Positions 30,429-41,489 are shown, counted from the first letter of the stretch. The stretch is 64,000 bases of DNA from Phytophthora colocasiae (GCA_018806915.1 JAGKQI010000048.1:62001-126000), one strand, 5' to 3'. The notes: generated by a model from the sequence alone, not told the origin. Numbers and translations are program-made.

Positions 30429-32062
30429 ATGAGCAGCTCGGCTGCAAGTGATAGCGGTGGCTCGCCGTCTAACGAGTACCAGACAGCGTCACTGACGCGC
30501 GACCCACGTCGCTCTCCTGCCGAGGACGGCGAAATTGAACTGGACTATGAGGAGTCCGTGCAGGGCGATGTCCCTGAGTCTCCTGCTCCTGAAAGCCCTC
30601 GGGCGACCCGACCGTCTGAGCTACGCTCTCCACGCGGCCCGCGTCGGTACACGCTTCCTCGGCAGCTGCATCAGCCTAATCCGTTTCCTGAGGGACCCTC
30701 AAACCTCGTGCTCAACGCGTTACGCAACGCTCCGCCACTTCCTGCCCGAGATGAGCCGCCCGGGGGCGTCGAAGACGCGACCACCAACCCTCTAGATGAG
30801 GCGCAGGAGGCCTCTCTGAGCGGCGCTCCAGGGGCACGTCGACCGGTTCCTCGGAACATCGTGGGGACCTCGTCGCGGCGCGACGGCTTCGAGCCTCGTG
30901 ACCCTGCCGAGCAGGTGAAGCAGCTAATGGCGCAGCCAAATCTGCACGGGTACGACATAGGCGCTGCACCGCGCACAGTGGCTGAGACCCAGCAACGGCA
31001 AGGGCTCCATGAGCGTTTCCTGTCCCCGCAGGTATGCACACTCACCGAGTATCGCCAACGCTTGGATAAGCAACGGCGGCGCGAGTCAGTGCCTCAAATG
31101 AGGACTTATCCGCTTCTCCTCCAGACCGGTGAGACTACCAGGGACTACATGGTCCATGTAGCTTCCTGGACCGAGGCTTCACGGAAGCTTGCGTCGTTCG
31201 ACCGGCTCATGGAGAGCTGTTCCAAGGTGGACGTGCGCCTCGCTCGAGGCCTGCTCTTCCAGTACACGAAGGTACGCGTGCGGCCCGGCCGCTTCCCTCG
31301 CCACACGAAGGCAGTCGCTCCTGCCTCTCAGGCCACTATTCTTGCTTCGCAGGAAGCTCTTCCAGTCTCCGAAGGAGACCCATTGGCTGTGCCAACCACG
31401 GACCAGAGCCTGAGCTCAGCTGCTAGTCCGTCAGCTTCTCACACTAGTGGTGAGAAGCCGGTGTCGACCGAATGGTCGACCTCAAGCCCGTTGGGCGCCT
31501 CCGACCTTCCCGATCAAAAGCTTCCACGACGTCAGGGCAGTCTTGCCGAAGTGGTCCCTCAACCTCCCATGAGCTCTGGGAATGTGGATATCCACGCCAC
31601 TTCACCAGATACTGGTTACCACTACGGTGGCACCGACGCGCCATCATGCGTTCCACGTGGTAGTGGGGAGTCCCCTGCTCATCGAGCAACGGTGGAGGAG
31701 GCCGACTCGCTGCGGCGCTCGATACTCGATGAGTGTGACGAGCGCTATTTGGCGCAACGCGCTTGGTATCACCTCGATCGCTCGATCGATACTCTCCAGA
31801 GTCAGACTCAGTCTCTCCAGGGGGAACGTGGAGAGCAATTGGCATTCGCATGCCCGTCTCGCTCACGACTTAGATTAGATCGAAAGGCGAGTGGCTTGGC
31901 TCGAGGAGCCCCAGTCCCTGACTGCTCGCCTGCATCAGCAGGAGCTTCAGCTCGCTGAGCTACGGGGTCAGGTAGCGATGCAGCTGCAGATGACGCAGCC
32001 CGCACGTGTGTCTTCGGCGTCAGCGCCTCCGCGTTCACCCCTGCGTGGCCCCGATATGGCTT
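30429..32062 (+). CDS. Antisense ORF in the 3' region of Gypsy element 1
   Basis: An open frame of about 509 codons runs from the ATG at 30429 (MSSSAASDSGGSPSNEYQ) to 31958, opposite to the retrotransposon's own genes. The N-terminal 280 codons lie between the chromodomain and the 3' LTR and are Pro/Arg/Glu-rich (DGEIELDYEESVQ, then SWTEASRKLASFDRLMESC). The rest overlaps the chromodomain/integrase tail in antisense. Near 31885 a +1 frame continues as a coil (RVAWLEEPQSLTARLHQQEL, QLAELRGQVAMQLQ) to a stop at 32060-32062. I do not recognise a family. Accessory antisense ORFs at this position are known in some plant Gypsy elements. Function unknown. Confidence 0.5.
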
Positions 32063-33567
32063 GAGTAAGCCGACGTAGAACACGGGATGTGTTCGCATCC
32101 GCTTCGGCAAGTCCAGCGTGTATGCCAGGCCCTTCTTGGCCACGACCGTTAACCGATAAAGCGCGGGCACAACTTCTTAAAGACGGCCGACACTGCATGT
32201 GTAGGTAGGTTCTTAGCGTTTAATAAAACTTGGTCACCGACCTTGAATTCCCACACATTGCCTCTGCCTTTTTCTTTTGAACATCTTGGCTTTCAGCCAT
32301 CGGATCACGCACACGTCGTAAGACGCTCAATCTCATCGAGAGGAAGTCATCGACTTGCTTACGAACAGCAAGAGGGCTGACATCAGCAAGCTCGGAGTCG
32401 AGCGACGGCACAGCCTCTCCCCCACCAAGCCCAAGGCTACCGCGTGGCGGAGTGAGCGGGACGCGCGGATGCGCAAGGCCGTTCACGTAGAACGGGGTGA
32501 AGCCTGTCGAGGCATGCACCGCATTGTTCATTGAGAACTCAACGAGAGGGAGCATAGCGCTCCAACGCCTCGGCGTGTCAGCGCATATGCTGCGGAGGAT
32601 GTCCTCCAAAACGCGATTCACGCGTTCAGTCTGACCGTCGGTCTGCGGATGGTCCGGCCGTGGACATGTCCAGTCGAGTGCCAAGCACTTTGAAGACGGA
32701 CGTCCAGAAGTGACCCGTGAAACGGGGGTCTCGATCCGAGACAATGGTCTCTGGCAGCCCATGCTGGCGGAAGACCCGATCGATAAAGATCGTCGCTGTC
32801 CCAGCACCATCGACGGTGTCCGGCACAGCCGCGAGATGAGCCATCTTGCTCCGACGGTCAACAAAGACCACCACGCCCGTGTTGCCCGCCGAGTCCTTCG
32901 GCAGGCCAAACACAAAGTCCATACTCATGGATTGCCAACACCCCGAGGGTACAGGCAAGCTCGCAAATGGCGCCGCCGCATGTGGCGAGGGTTTAACCCG
33001 TTGACACGTCTCGCACGTGCGCACATATGTGCTGACCCACTTGTACAGCTTCGGCCACCAGTACATGGAGCTCACCGAGCCGTAGGTCTTCTCGTGACCG
33101 AGGTGGCCGCTTGTGGGCGTGTCGTGGGCCTCATAGAGGATACGATACTTCAGGTCCTCATCGTGAGGAACCACCACACGTGGTGGGTCATCCTGACCCG
33201 TGCTGTAGTACAGCAGACCGCCTCCCAGGCTATAGCGCTGGAGTCTCGCCTTTAGGCGCCGTGACAGAGTCACCATTGAGTCCTTAAACTCATCGCTCCC
33301 TAGGGCTCGTAGCAGCGCGACACAAGAGTCGTCATGAGCATACTCTGCTCGAACCATGTCCGTCACGGACGACCTCACCGAGGTGACATGAGATAACTCA
33401 TAGTCCGGGCGACGCGATAACGCGTCAGCGAGGACGTTCTGCCTGCCAGGCTTGTACTTCACCTCGAAGTTATACTCCGCAAAGAAGGAGAGCCATCGGG
33501 CCATCCTCTGCGAGAGGTGAGGCGGCTGCGTCGCCGTGCGTAATGACGCATGACCCGTGTAGATCAC
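31444..33567 (-). pseudogene. Gypsy element 1 integrase and chromodomain
   Basis: From 33567 downward, after RNase H sequence (ADALSRRPD), the HHCC zinc domain is visible (HLGHEKTYG..YVRTCETCQRVKP). The catalytic core follows, with MDFVFGLPKD, IVSDRDPRFTGHFW and, after a frame change near 32650, HPQTDGQTERVNRVLEDILR. The C-terminal region reads LPKRMRTHPVFYVGLLKPY. After another frame change a chromodomain is read: HYHVERMMARRCHRSGNQYL then VKWRGYPHSQSSWEVE. Chromodomains guide integration to marked chromatin. At least three frame changes interrupt the coding line. Confidence 0.8.
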
Positions 33568-34955
33568 AAACGGCTTGGAGCGAGCAGGTGAACCCTGAAT
33601 TTGACGAGAGCGTACTTCATCGCAAGTAGCTCCTTGTCATGAACTGGATAGTTCTTCTCAGCAGCCTTGAGCTGCCGAGACTCAAACGCAATGACGCGTT
33701 CGCGCCCTTCGGCGTCCGCTTGTAGCAAAGCACTGCCGATGGCAAAGTCAGACGACGATGAACGGACGATCGGGGTCTGGCAACGCCAGTATCGGTGCCT
33801 GAAGCAGGCTATCCTTGATACGAGTGAACACACTATCGTGGTCAGCACGCCATACCCATTCGGCATCCTTCTTAAGGAGATCCGACAGTGGCCGAGCCAA
33901 CTCAGCGTAGTTCTCGCTGTACTTGTGCAAGTAGTTGGCCAAGCCAAGCCACTTACGCAAGTCTTTCTGGTTCAGGGGAACTGGCCAGTCCACAATGGCC
34001 TTGACCTTTGCTGGATCAGCACGAAGGCCATGCTTCCCAATGGAGTACCCTAGGAAAGGGATTTCTTCCGCGCCAAAGACGCGCTTGTCCGCGTTGGCGT
34101 ACAACTTATTCGTCCGCATGCACTCGAGCACAGCTCTCACGTGTTCTACGTGGACCTCGACGTCAGTCTTGCCGTGTTCGGCCTGGCTGTGGACGAACAC
34201 GTCATCAAAGTACGTCTGTGCGAATGCCCACAGGGGCCTAACCAGCTGCGTCACTAGACGATTGAACGTTGCAGGTGCATTCGACAGCCCTTGGGGCATG
34301 ACGAGCCATTCCCAGAGCATACCGCACGGGGTGCTTACCGCTGTGAGCGGGATATCGCTAGATCGCATGAGCAGCTGATAGTAGCCATCGACTAAGTCGA
34401 GCGCACTATACATGGTGCAGCCCACCATGTTGTTCTGAAGAACATCCTTCCTAGGAATTGGAGTCTGCGCCGGCACCGTGGCCGCGTTGAGCTTATTAAA
34501 AGCGTGAACGATACGCCACTTGCCATTCAGCTTTCTGACACAGAACGTTGGAGCGGAGTGCGGAGACTTGCTCTCGCGCACGAGGCCCGCGGCGTGCTTC
34601 GCACTGAAGAAGGCGTCAATGACGTCGCATTGCTCTTTGGGAAGAGGCCACTGCCGGGTCACGCAGTATTTAGTTCCGGGAACTCAGTCAATCTCATGAC
34701 GCCTCGGTCAGGAGGCAGGCCACTCGGTGGTTCCTTCGAGACAACGTCTCCATATTCCTTCAGCAAGGAGTAGAAGGGATCCGAGGGCTTCTTGAGGATC
34801 TCTGATCCACTCCTGGCGCTCAACGCCTTCTTGACCTCGGCCAAGACGGACTCGTCAACGATGGGCGACGAGTTTAACTCCTCTTCAGGTCGAACGATGA
34901 CCACCTCGGCGAGGTCGCCTGCCTTCAAGGCATCGCCAAAGTCGACGAACGACAT
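33564..34955 (-). pseudogene. Gypsy element 1 reverse transcriptase and RNase H
   Basis: The linker (KEPPSGLPPDRGV) leads, after a frame change near 34660, into the RT domain: SAPTFCVRKLNGKWRIVHAF, CTMYSALDLVDGYYQLLM, MPQGLSNAPATFNRLVTQL and the catalytic AQTYFDDVFVHS. RNase H follows after a change near 33750 (SSDFAIGSALLQADAEGRER, then VHDKELLAMKYALVKFRVHL). The YFDD box and upstream LDL Asp are intact, so the broken frame is the only visible defect. Confidence 0.85.
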
Positions 34956-34960
34956 CTCCT

Positions 34961-36145
34961 CTAGCCAAGGAGCTTGTCAACACTCGGCAGCTCGCCATCA
35001 ACCAGAGTGTATAGCTGCCCACAGCCCTCCTGTGCGTCGGCACTCGACGTCACGGATGACTCAGACGCAGAGCGTCTCGCCCACAGGGCCTTACAACGTC
35101 GTCGTCTAGCCGACGAACGTCCACTCGACGGATTACGTGCCGTCGCACAGGTTTCGGCCTCACCAGGCCCAGTGTCAGAGACACTCAGCGATCCACTCGG
35201 TCGACGACCGATGCCGCTCAGCGGAGTACGTGCCGCTGCACAATCAATGACCGCAACAGGTCCAGTGTCAGAGACACTCAGCGATCGACTTGGTCCACGA
35301 CCAGTATCACTCGACGGAGTACGTGCCGCCCCACAGTTCACGGCCTGGTAAGGCCCGATGCCATCGGCATCCAGTGACGGTCCATGACCGGCGTCACTCG
35401 GGTTACGTGAGCTTTGCCCACACGTTGACTCACTGCCAACCAGCGCTATGCGCTCAACAGGGCTGCGATCCTCGCACTCGGTGCTGTCCACTAACTCGGA
35501 CACACCGACTTCCAGCATCATTGCCGACTCGGCTCGATGCTCGCGCCAATAGCGCTTCTGCTTCCTAGCAGAGGTGGGTTCATGACTCGCCAAAGCTCCG
35601 CTAGGAGAGAAGTGCGTAGCACCTAAGGTCTTCGACCTCCAGTCGATCCATGGCTCGTGGCGCTCCAGCCACGCCATACCAAGGATGAGGTCGTACCCCG
35701 AATCCAGGTCCAGGACCAAGCAGCGTTCTACGCTATCGAAGTCCAAGAACTTCAGCCGCAGGTCCATGGGGACCTTAGCTACCCTGACACGGATGCCCGT
35801 CGCTAGACGGACAGTGACGGTGTCACCTCTTCGCGCTCGAAGCGCCTCAGCATGTTGCTGACTACCCTCAATGGTGGAGCGTCTGACATAGTTACCAGAC
35901 GCTCCCGAATCGATCAACACGATCCATGGCTTCTCAAAGCCCTTCACGTCCACCTGGACGGCCAACAAGCCCTGCTTGCTCACATGTTCCGTGTTCAAGA
36001 GCACGGGGCACTTCCGGGCTGAGCCCCAGTGCCTCTCACGCACTGCAGAACTCAGTTCTTCCCCAGTAGACCGCCCCGCGTCTACTGGGAACCGTCGTTT
36101 CCCTGGGCAGAGCCCAAAGCGGACCCGCGGCAGGGTTGCGGCCAT
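34961..36145 (-). CDS. Gypsy element 1 aspartic protease region
   Basis: A 394-codon frame carries the retropepsin signature VLIDSGASGNYVRRS near residue 76 and the second half YDLILGMAWLERHEPWIDW. A long Ser/Thr/Asp-rich linker with repeated SDTGP and RTPSS motifs follows. The frame overlaps the end of gag by about 110 bp in another phase, so a ribosomal frameshift would join the two. It ends in a TAA just before the RT linker, which suggests a further break at about 34956-34963. Confidence 0.75.
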   Translation of the reverse strand: MAATLPRVRFGLCPGKRRFPVDAGRSTGEELSSAVRERHWGSARKCPVLLNTEHVSKQGLLAVQVDVKGFEKPWIVLIDSGASGNYVRRSTIEGSQQHAEALRARRGDTVTVRLATGIRVRVAKVPMDLRLKFLDFDSVERCLVLDLDSGYDLILGMAWLERHEPWIDWRSKTLGATHFSPSGALASHEPTSARKQKRYWREHRAESAMMLEVGVSELVDSTECEDRSPVERIALVGSESTCGQSSRNPSDAGHGPSLDADGIGPYQAVNCGAARTPSSDTGRGPSRSLSVSDTGPVAVIDCAAARTPLSGIGRRPSGSLSVSDTGPGEAETCATARNPSSGRSSARRRRCKALWARRSASESSVTSSADAQEGCGQLYTLVDGELPSVDKLLG

Positions 36146-36983
36146 TCTGGCCGGCGCGCTCTTTGCGCAAAGGGCAGTTGGGCCTCAGGTGTGAGGGACT
36201 GCCGCATGTATAGCACAGGCGGGTGCTCATACGCTGAACCGCAGCTCGTAGCTCAGCTACCTCATCTTCAGCATAGCTGAGGTCCATGGGCTCAGGTCCA
36301 CCGGACCCTGTGCTGCTAGCACCGACCCTCGACAACTTAAAGTTGTGTTCGGCATTCAATGCCACGCTGACAGCATCTTCGAAGCTGCGGGGGTTCTGAC
36401 AGAATGCCTCCGTCCTGGCCACGCCAGCTCGTAAGCTTTCCATGAAGTCGGTCACGGCGACCACCTCAGGTAGAGGATCGGCTGCCATACCAGCAATGAG
36501 CGTGCGCAGCTCTTGGACAGCCAGATCCTTCTTGCCCTGGCGACAAGCAAGGAAGCGTGACCGCACGCGATACGCCTGGTTAGGCGGAGCAAACACTTGC
36601 GTGAGCTTGGCCTTTTGCTCGCCCCATGTGGGGAAGGACGCTTCCACCGACGTCCCAGACGTCAAGGCCCATTCTCGTGCTCGTCCTTCGAGCTTAGAGA
36701 TGGCAAACGCCACGTGTTGACCCTCCAACTGGAGCATGGCGGCCCCCATGGCCATTTCGACCTCTCGGATCCACAAAAGGAGGTTCTCCCCCTCATTTCC
36801 GTGGACGGTCTTCGCGCTGAGCGTGACTGGCTTAGCTCTCGGAGCAAGGGTGGCCCCTTTTACATTCCGCTGCTGAATGTGCTCAACGAGAGCGTTCTCG
36901 TACAAGGCAAATGCCTCCAGGCGCGCGTTGACGGTCTCCGGCCCTTGAGATGCAAGGTGCGCCATACCTTCAGGGCCCAGCAA
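36036..36983 (-). CDS. Gypsy element 1 gag with zinc knuckle
   Basis: This 315-codon frame shows the retrotransposon gag domain (about residues 60-180: GENLLLWIREVEMAMGAAML, REWALTSGTSVEASFPTW, then FLACRQGKKDLAVQELRTLI). A CCHC zinc knuckle (CYTCGSPSHLRPNC) lies near residue 262. It would form the particle shell and bind element RNA. The frame is intact and overlaps the protease frame at its 3' end. Confidence 0.85.
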   Translation of the reverse strand: MLGPEGMAHLASQGPETVNARLEAFALYENALVEHIQQRNVKGATLAPRAKPVTLSAKTVHGNEGENLLLWIREVEMAMGAAMLQLEGQHVAFAISKLEGRAREWALTSGTSVEASFPTWGEQKAKLTQVFAPPNQAYRVRSRFLACRQGKKDLAVQELRTLIAGMAADPLPEVVAVTDFMESLRAGVARTEAFCQNPRSFEDAVSVALNAEHNFKLSRVGASSTGSGGPEPMDLSYAEDEVAELRAAVQRMSTRLCYTCGSPSHLRPNCPLRKERAGQNGRNPAAGPLWALPRETTVPSRRGAVYWGRTEFCSA

Positions 36984-37094
36984 GGACGTAAGCTTGTTAA
37001 GCGTGTCCCGCTGACTCGGCCAAGTGAGCGTATGCTTCTGGCTCCATTCTTACAGATAAACAGTCTTCAACTCAGGAGTTGGAGTGCTACCAGA

Positions 37095-37504
37095 TGCAGC
37101 GGGGCTGCGTAGATGTGCACCGCACAGAGGAAGTTTAGTGGACTCGTAGAGTCCTGCTTGCAAGGCTCTAACCTCTGGTTCTATACAAGAACCCAGTGAT
37201 CCACTAAATACGGGACTCACACAATCAGTGTCCCCTATAACAAGGCACTAACACTAATTGTATAAAATGCAAACTGATTTTTATTTGAATTTATTGCCCT
37301 AATCCTAAATGTAACGGATTTAGTATCTAACATACTAAATCCTAATCAAAATGTAATGTGTGGCTCTGAGCTGACTGCCATCAAATGGCTACATATGTGA
37401 CGTGTGAGATATACAGTGTGTCATACACAGATCTGTGACTTGTGCTTTTGGTGTCTACTACACTCATGTAGCCATGGCGCCCAGCGCTGTGTAACCCCGT
37501 TACA
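37095..37504 (-). repeat. 5' LTR of Gypsy element 1 (uninterrupted copy)
   Basis: 410 bp, matching the split LTR at 28225-28543 plus 30052-30136 with only a few substitutions and one small indel near GTCTACTACACTCATGTAGC. It preserves the empty TA site where the Tc1 element sits in the other copy. Confidence 0.9.
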
Positions 37505-37509
37505 AACAC

Positions 37510-38045
37510 TTTGGCTAAGCGTTTGCTGATCCCCACTGATTGGTTGTTTCCTTCCCAGATGCAGGCCGGGCTGGCTCCGACACCCGGTACTGAGTACCTC
37601 AACGGGTTGATCACTGGTCCTAACGTGCTGGATCTGATGGCCCGGGAGCCGTGGAACGACTTTCCGAATCCAGGACCCCTCACGTTCGACCTCGCCCTAC
37701 ATGAGAGGGAGAGGACGCCCCTCCGACGCGACCGTGACCTCCAAGTACCGGGTCCTGGAGGAGAAGCACCGCGAAGCGTTCTGGGAAGTCATCTACAATC
37801 TCGATATTACGTCGTCCATGCGGGCTGCCGATCTCACACCGCAACAGTACTATGCAGCCCGCAAGTCCCGTCGTGGTCGTGCCGGGTCCGCCTGGCGTCG
37901 GTTCCTCGCTTCCTTCCCCGTCATGATGCAAAATCAGTGGTTCGACATCGACATTCTCTTGGACCCATTCTTTCTCCACCTTTCAATTCCAGGGGTGGAT
38001 GCGGTTCGTTGGTACCCTGGAGTGGCATATCGGCACGCGCACCAT
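37510..38045 (+). pseudogene. Gag-like protein of the large element, 3' part
   Basis: After the Gypsy element the frame resumes as LAKRLLIPTDWLFPSQMQAG, LAPTPGTEYLNGLITGPNVL then DLMAREPWNDFPNPG. A shifted frame gives SKYRVLEEKHREAFWEVIYN and RKSRRGRAGSAWRRFLASFP. It runs straight into the 3' LTR at 38046 with no purine tract, consistent with an internal deletion. I do not recognise the family. Confidence 0.45.
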
Positions 38046-39566
38046 TGTGGTGGAGCGGATCTGCCAAAATCGCGTTGAGGCAGGTCCCGATCGCCACTTG
38101 TGCCCAGACACCGACTAACAGAGGGGGTCCCCCGATGATCCATGATCTGTGTGTGTGTAGTTCCACCTTGTGTACCCGTCGGTAGGCAGATTACGCTCTT
38201 CCAGGAGACTTCCGTGTATGCCTTGGAGGGGGAAGAATGTCTTGTGGGACGCAGGTGTGAGGTAGCATGGAAGTTCTTCACTATACCTCGGGGTACTTGA
38301 TCCCGGTCGTAGGCGAGTTCTCGAGCCTTGATCCGGGTGCCTGGTCCTTGATCCAGGTCTTCCAATAGTCCAATGTTCGGGACCCGGTCCCTTCCTTTCC
38401 GTTGCTTACCGCTTCCTTTAGCGGGGGTCTTGAGGGGGTGAGATTCGACGGGATCGTCAGGCCAAACAACCAATTCCCTCCGATCCGGGGTTTGCACTTA
38501 AAGGATAGTTCACTAGATAGGGCAAAGCTGGACAATATATTATCCAGCCTTAACCGCTATACTAGGTCACGTATCCTTACCTTCCAGACGCTTGTGGGGC
38601 CAATGTAGTCCCCGGTTCCAGGCGTGGCGAAGGCACTTGAGTGGTTCAGGGCAAATTCGAGTCTGTTTATGATTATTCCTATGCCTACTAATCCCATCCT
38701 GATTTACTATCCTACGATCGCATGACACTGGCTACATAGCTGATCTCCAACTTGGTTCCCCTAACCCTGATCGGGAGCCGATCTCATTCCTAGTCGGGAC
38801 GTGATCGCCCACTTGGTCTTCGTCTGGGGAGTCACGATCAGGCCGGTGGAGGTGTCCAAAGCGTCGTGCCGAGTCGTGAGTCGATCGGGAACCGACCTCG
38901 TACTTAGTCGGAGGTGATCGCCCACTTGGCCGCTATCCGAGGTACCAGGATTCAGCTGGTAGAGGGATCCACGTCGAGTCTTGAGCGCAATTTAGTCCGA
39001 AGTCGATCTTGCACTTGATCCGGAGGTGATCACTCAGTGATCCCGCTTGGTCATCTCCCAGAGAGTCCAGATCACACTGTTGAGGGAGCCCAGGGCGCCC
39101 AGCCGTTCCGTCCTTTAAGGTCGTATCCACTCAGGAGCCTGTCGTCGCCGATGACGCGAGAGTACCATTGATCGTCCCGTCACCACTCCCATATATCTTG
39201 ATCACCTTCGACCACCGCTCTGCTGTCGCGAATCGCTTGCGCCCGAGCTCCTTAAGTCGCGATCCGTTCCTGCCTGAGTCCAACCTGATTCACCCTCGTT
39301 ACATTCACTCTCCGGAGCACGGATTGGCGTTGCTGGAATCGCTGCGGTGTCTCCGGGTCGGAGGTCACCCTTTTGGTCCGTCGTCTGTTCGGTGGTGACC
39401 CGCCGCGGATGTCCCTTTCGTCTGTTCCCGGTCGGGATCCACCATGCCGTTATCTGATTCGCCTCAGATCTGGGTATCACAGGTGGCCCCTGTCGCTCCC
39501 TCCGGCTCTCCCGATTTCGTGGCTGGGATTACCTGTCCGGGATTTTTTTTTATTTACATTACCACA
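38046..39566 (+). repeat. 3' LTR of the large element (full length)
   Basis: 1521 bp from TGTGGTGGAGCGG to TTACCACA. It is the reference copy for the truncated LTR at 24552 and the reversed solo LTR at 26581. It is followed directly by the CATT target copy and hAT coding sequence. Confidence 0.82.
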
Positions 39567-40440
39567 CATTGCTCGGCGATTCACGCTGAAAACCAGAACT
39601 GTCTTTGAGAACAGTCTCTCGACTTCGTTAGACGTCGAAGGAACCCAGCTCAGTGAGACTGTAGTGGCTTCTGACTTTGTCTTAGCACGCGCTCCACGAA
39701 AGGAAGTTCGAAGTCTTCGTCTTCATCATTTCTTTCATTGGTACCTTCAAGCCGGCTTATCGCCACGATCTCTTCCGAGGTGAGAGAAGACTCCTTTCGG
39801 AGAGAACGTTAACAACACTGCTTTGAAAGCATGACGCTTTAACGACGGTGGCTTGTGGGCAGAGATATTTCGCAGTTGGTGTGATCTCCTTCGTAATGGC
39901 ATCAAACAGACACCACACGTCCAATATAGTCGCAGGTTTGGGTCTTGCAGAAAATTGCGAAGTGAGGAGACTGCTGGAGCGTCGAGTGCTACCTCAGAGC
40001 TGTTTCGTCGAAGTTGTTTACGTCGTACAGGCTCAGAAGACCACTGCTTGCTCATTAATGGCGTTAAGAGCACTCAAGTAGCTTGTGACTTCACGATAAC
40101 TTGCAGAACGCAAGCTAAACGCCACGTCGAAATGGAGGATTATTTGGACGTGATTGATACCTCGCTCAATCAATAATTTAGTGTGTTTTAATTGAATTAT
40201 TTAAAAGTCAAATTGTTTTTTTTTTTCACAACCCTGCCCCCCCCCCCCACGTTCCGAAGTATATTTCAAAATCTATTTTGCGTGTTTAGACAAGTGAAGG
40301 GTATAGGATACAGCTCCCAAGAATAATTGAAATGATTATGCGTCGTGCGAGGGTAGTTTCACTGAAAAAAGAATCAAGTGAGCTTGGGGTTAACAGCGTA
40401 GCAGTACCGCTCGGTCATCTACCTAGGCCTGGCTCTTTGA

Positions 40441-41489
40441 ATGGTTTCTTGTGCCCATGAATGTTCCAGAATCGTTTTGTTCTGGGTCACCAGGGTCTCA
40501 ACGAACTTTTGGAGAGTGTCATCTCTCACGGCTTGTGCATCTCTTTGCTCCTTCAGCATTGCTGCTTCCTTGCCCATATTTCACTCACACGGAGCCGAGT
40601 TCTACTGGGGTACGTTGCAGCGCTGTCTTCACTTGAGATGGCGCCGCCTTTGGAACGAGAAGAAGATTGAACTTATAGAATCTCAGGCATGGCAGAATAA
40701 GAAGCGCTCTGACGGCTCCTGGTCCGGCAAATTAATGAATCCAGGCAAGAACTTCTTCTTGTCACTTGCCGCCAAGGCCGTACGTCAGGTAAACGCGGAG
40801 AGCGACGCTAACCGCTTGACGTATAGAAGTGGTAAGGGACCACGATGGAGGAGCTCGTTGCGCTCGCTGACACCGCCACAACAACAAAGAATGACGCTGT
40901 GGTAGCTCACGATGAAGCCCACAGTGACACCAGCGCTGAAGGTGGAGACGCCAGTGAAGACAGCAGACTCAGAGGAGGAATGCTCGTGCGGTAACGAGAT
41001 CCAGACAAGCGACAGTGAAGTTGACGAAGATTCCAATACTGTGGCAACTAGCATTAATTTGAATGACGGAGAGCTTCGCGAGCTCGTCAACTCGTCTTAT
41101 TCACCCCCTTGCGACAAGACGTGCTTGAAAGGGAGAGCCATGGAGTTGGAACAGTTTCTGTGTTCGCTATCGCAATTTGGCAAAGAAGCATAGCATTTTA
41201 ACGACGTTGGCGGTCCACAAGAAGACGGATTCCGTGCTGCGTCATCGGGATCATAGCCTACGTGAGAGATTAAACTTTTATCTGTCATTGATCGGACAAT
41301 GTGTCGACGGCGTGGTGTAAGTGTTACGGGATATCGACTGCTACCGTTACACGCTACAGGAAGCGCATTAACGATGATATTTTCTCGGACGGACGTCATG
41401 ACCAGGAAACTACCCCGGCTAGTAGTGAGAATTCTGACAGGAAGTCCTTGGCGCCAGCCAAGAAGCGCCCTCGCAAAGAAACGGGATAA
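40441..41489 (+). pseudogene. Fragments of unknown oomycete repeat-associated genes
   Basis: Plus-strand frames carry FYWGTLQRCLHLRWRRLWNE and NPGKNFFLSLAAKAVRQVNA (40590-40905), then GRAMELEQFLCSLSQFGKEA (40912-41193) and KCYGISTATVTRYRKRIN (41300-41489). These resemble recurrent hypothetical proteins that I associate with oomycete transposons, but I cannot name the family. On the minus strand at 40440-40600 a 52-residue coil (KEQRDAQAVRDDTLQKFVET) also looks coding. All are incomplete. Confidence 0.35.

Larger units (their letters stand above)
28225..37504 (-). mobile_element. Ty3/Gypsy retrotransposon with chromodomain (element 1)
   Basis: Near-identical LTRs (28225-30136 including a Tc1 insertion, net about 404 bp; and 37095-37504, 410 bp) begin TGTAAC and end CTGCA on the coding (minus) strand. 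The target AACAC is duplicated at 28220-28224 and 37505-37509. A purine tract (GGTGGGGGAGGG) precedes the 3' LTR, and TGGTAGCACTCC just inside the 5' LTR is a likely primer-binding site. Gene order is gag, protease, RT, RNase H, integrase, chromodomain. The pol frame is interrupted at several places. Confidence 0.92.
24552..39566 (+). mobile_element. Large LTR element without pol (LARD-like), containing nested insertions
   Basis: The ends are TGTGGTGGAG and ATTACCACA with a 4-bp CATT duplication (24548-24551, 39567-39570). The left end is a truncated LTR and the right end a full LTR of 1.52 kb. Internal sequence encodes one coiled-coil/acidic-repeat protein and no protease, reverse transcriptase or integrase. 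I see no primer-binding site and no purine tract before the right LTR, so internal deletions are likely. Removing it restores the hAT frame ..RRAM/HPTTLE.. exactly. Nested inside are a solo LTR (26581-28014) and a Gypsy element (28225-37504). Confidence 0.75.
24388..40236 (-). mobile_element. Short hAT transposon that hosts the large nest
   Basis: Terminal inverted repeats CAGGGTTGTAAAAAA (left, 24388) and CAGGGTTGTGAAAAAA (right, minus strand from 40236) lie within C-runs, so the 8-bp target is hidden in homopolymer. Only 24388-24551 and 39567-40236 belong to it (about 0.83 kb). On the minus strand they encode hAT sequence: LFDAITKE..AKYLCPQATVV, PSTSNEVERLFSKTVLVF, then after the insertion PTTLETRLFLEYNREQWDP. 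It lacks the N-terminal zinc finger and is non-autonomous. Confidence 0.7.
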
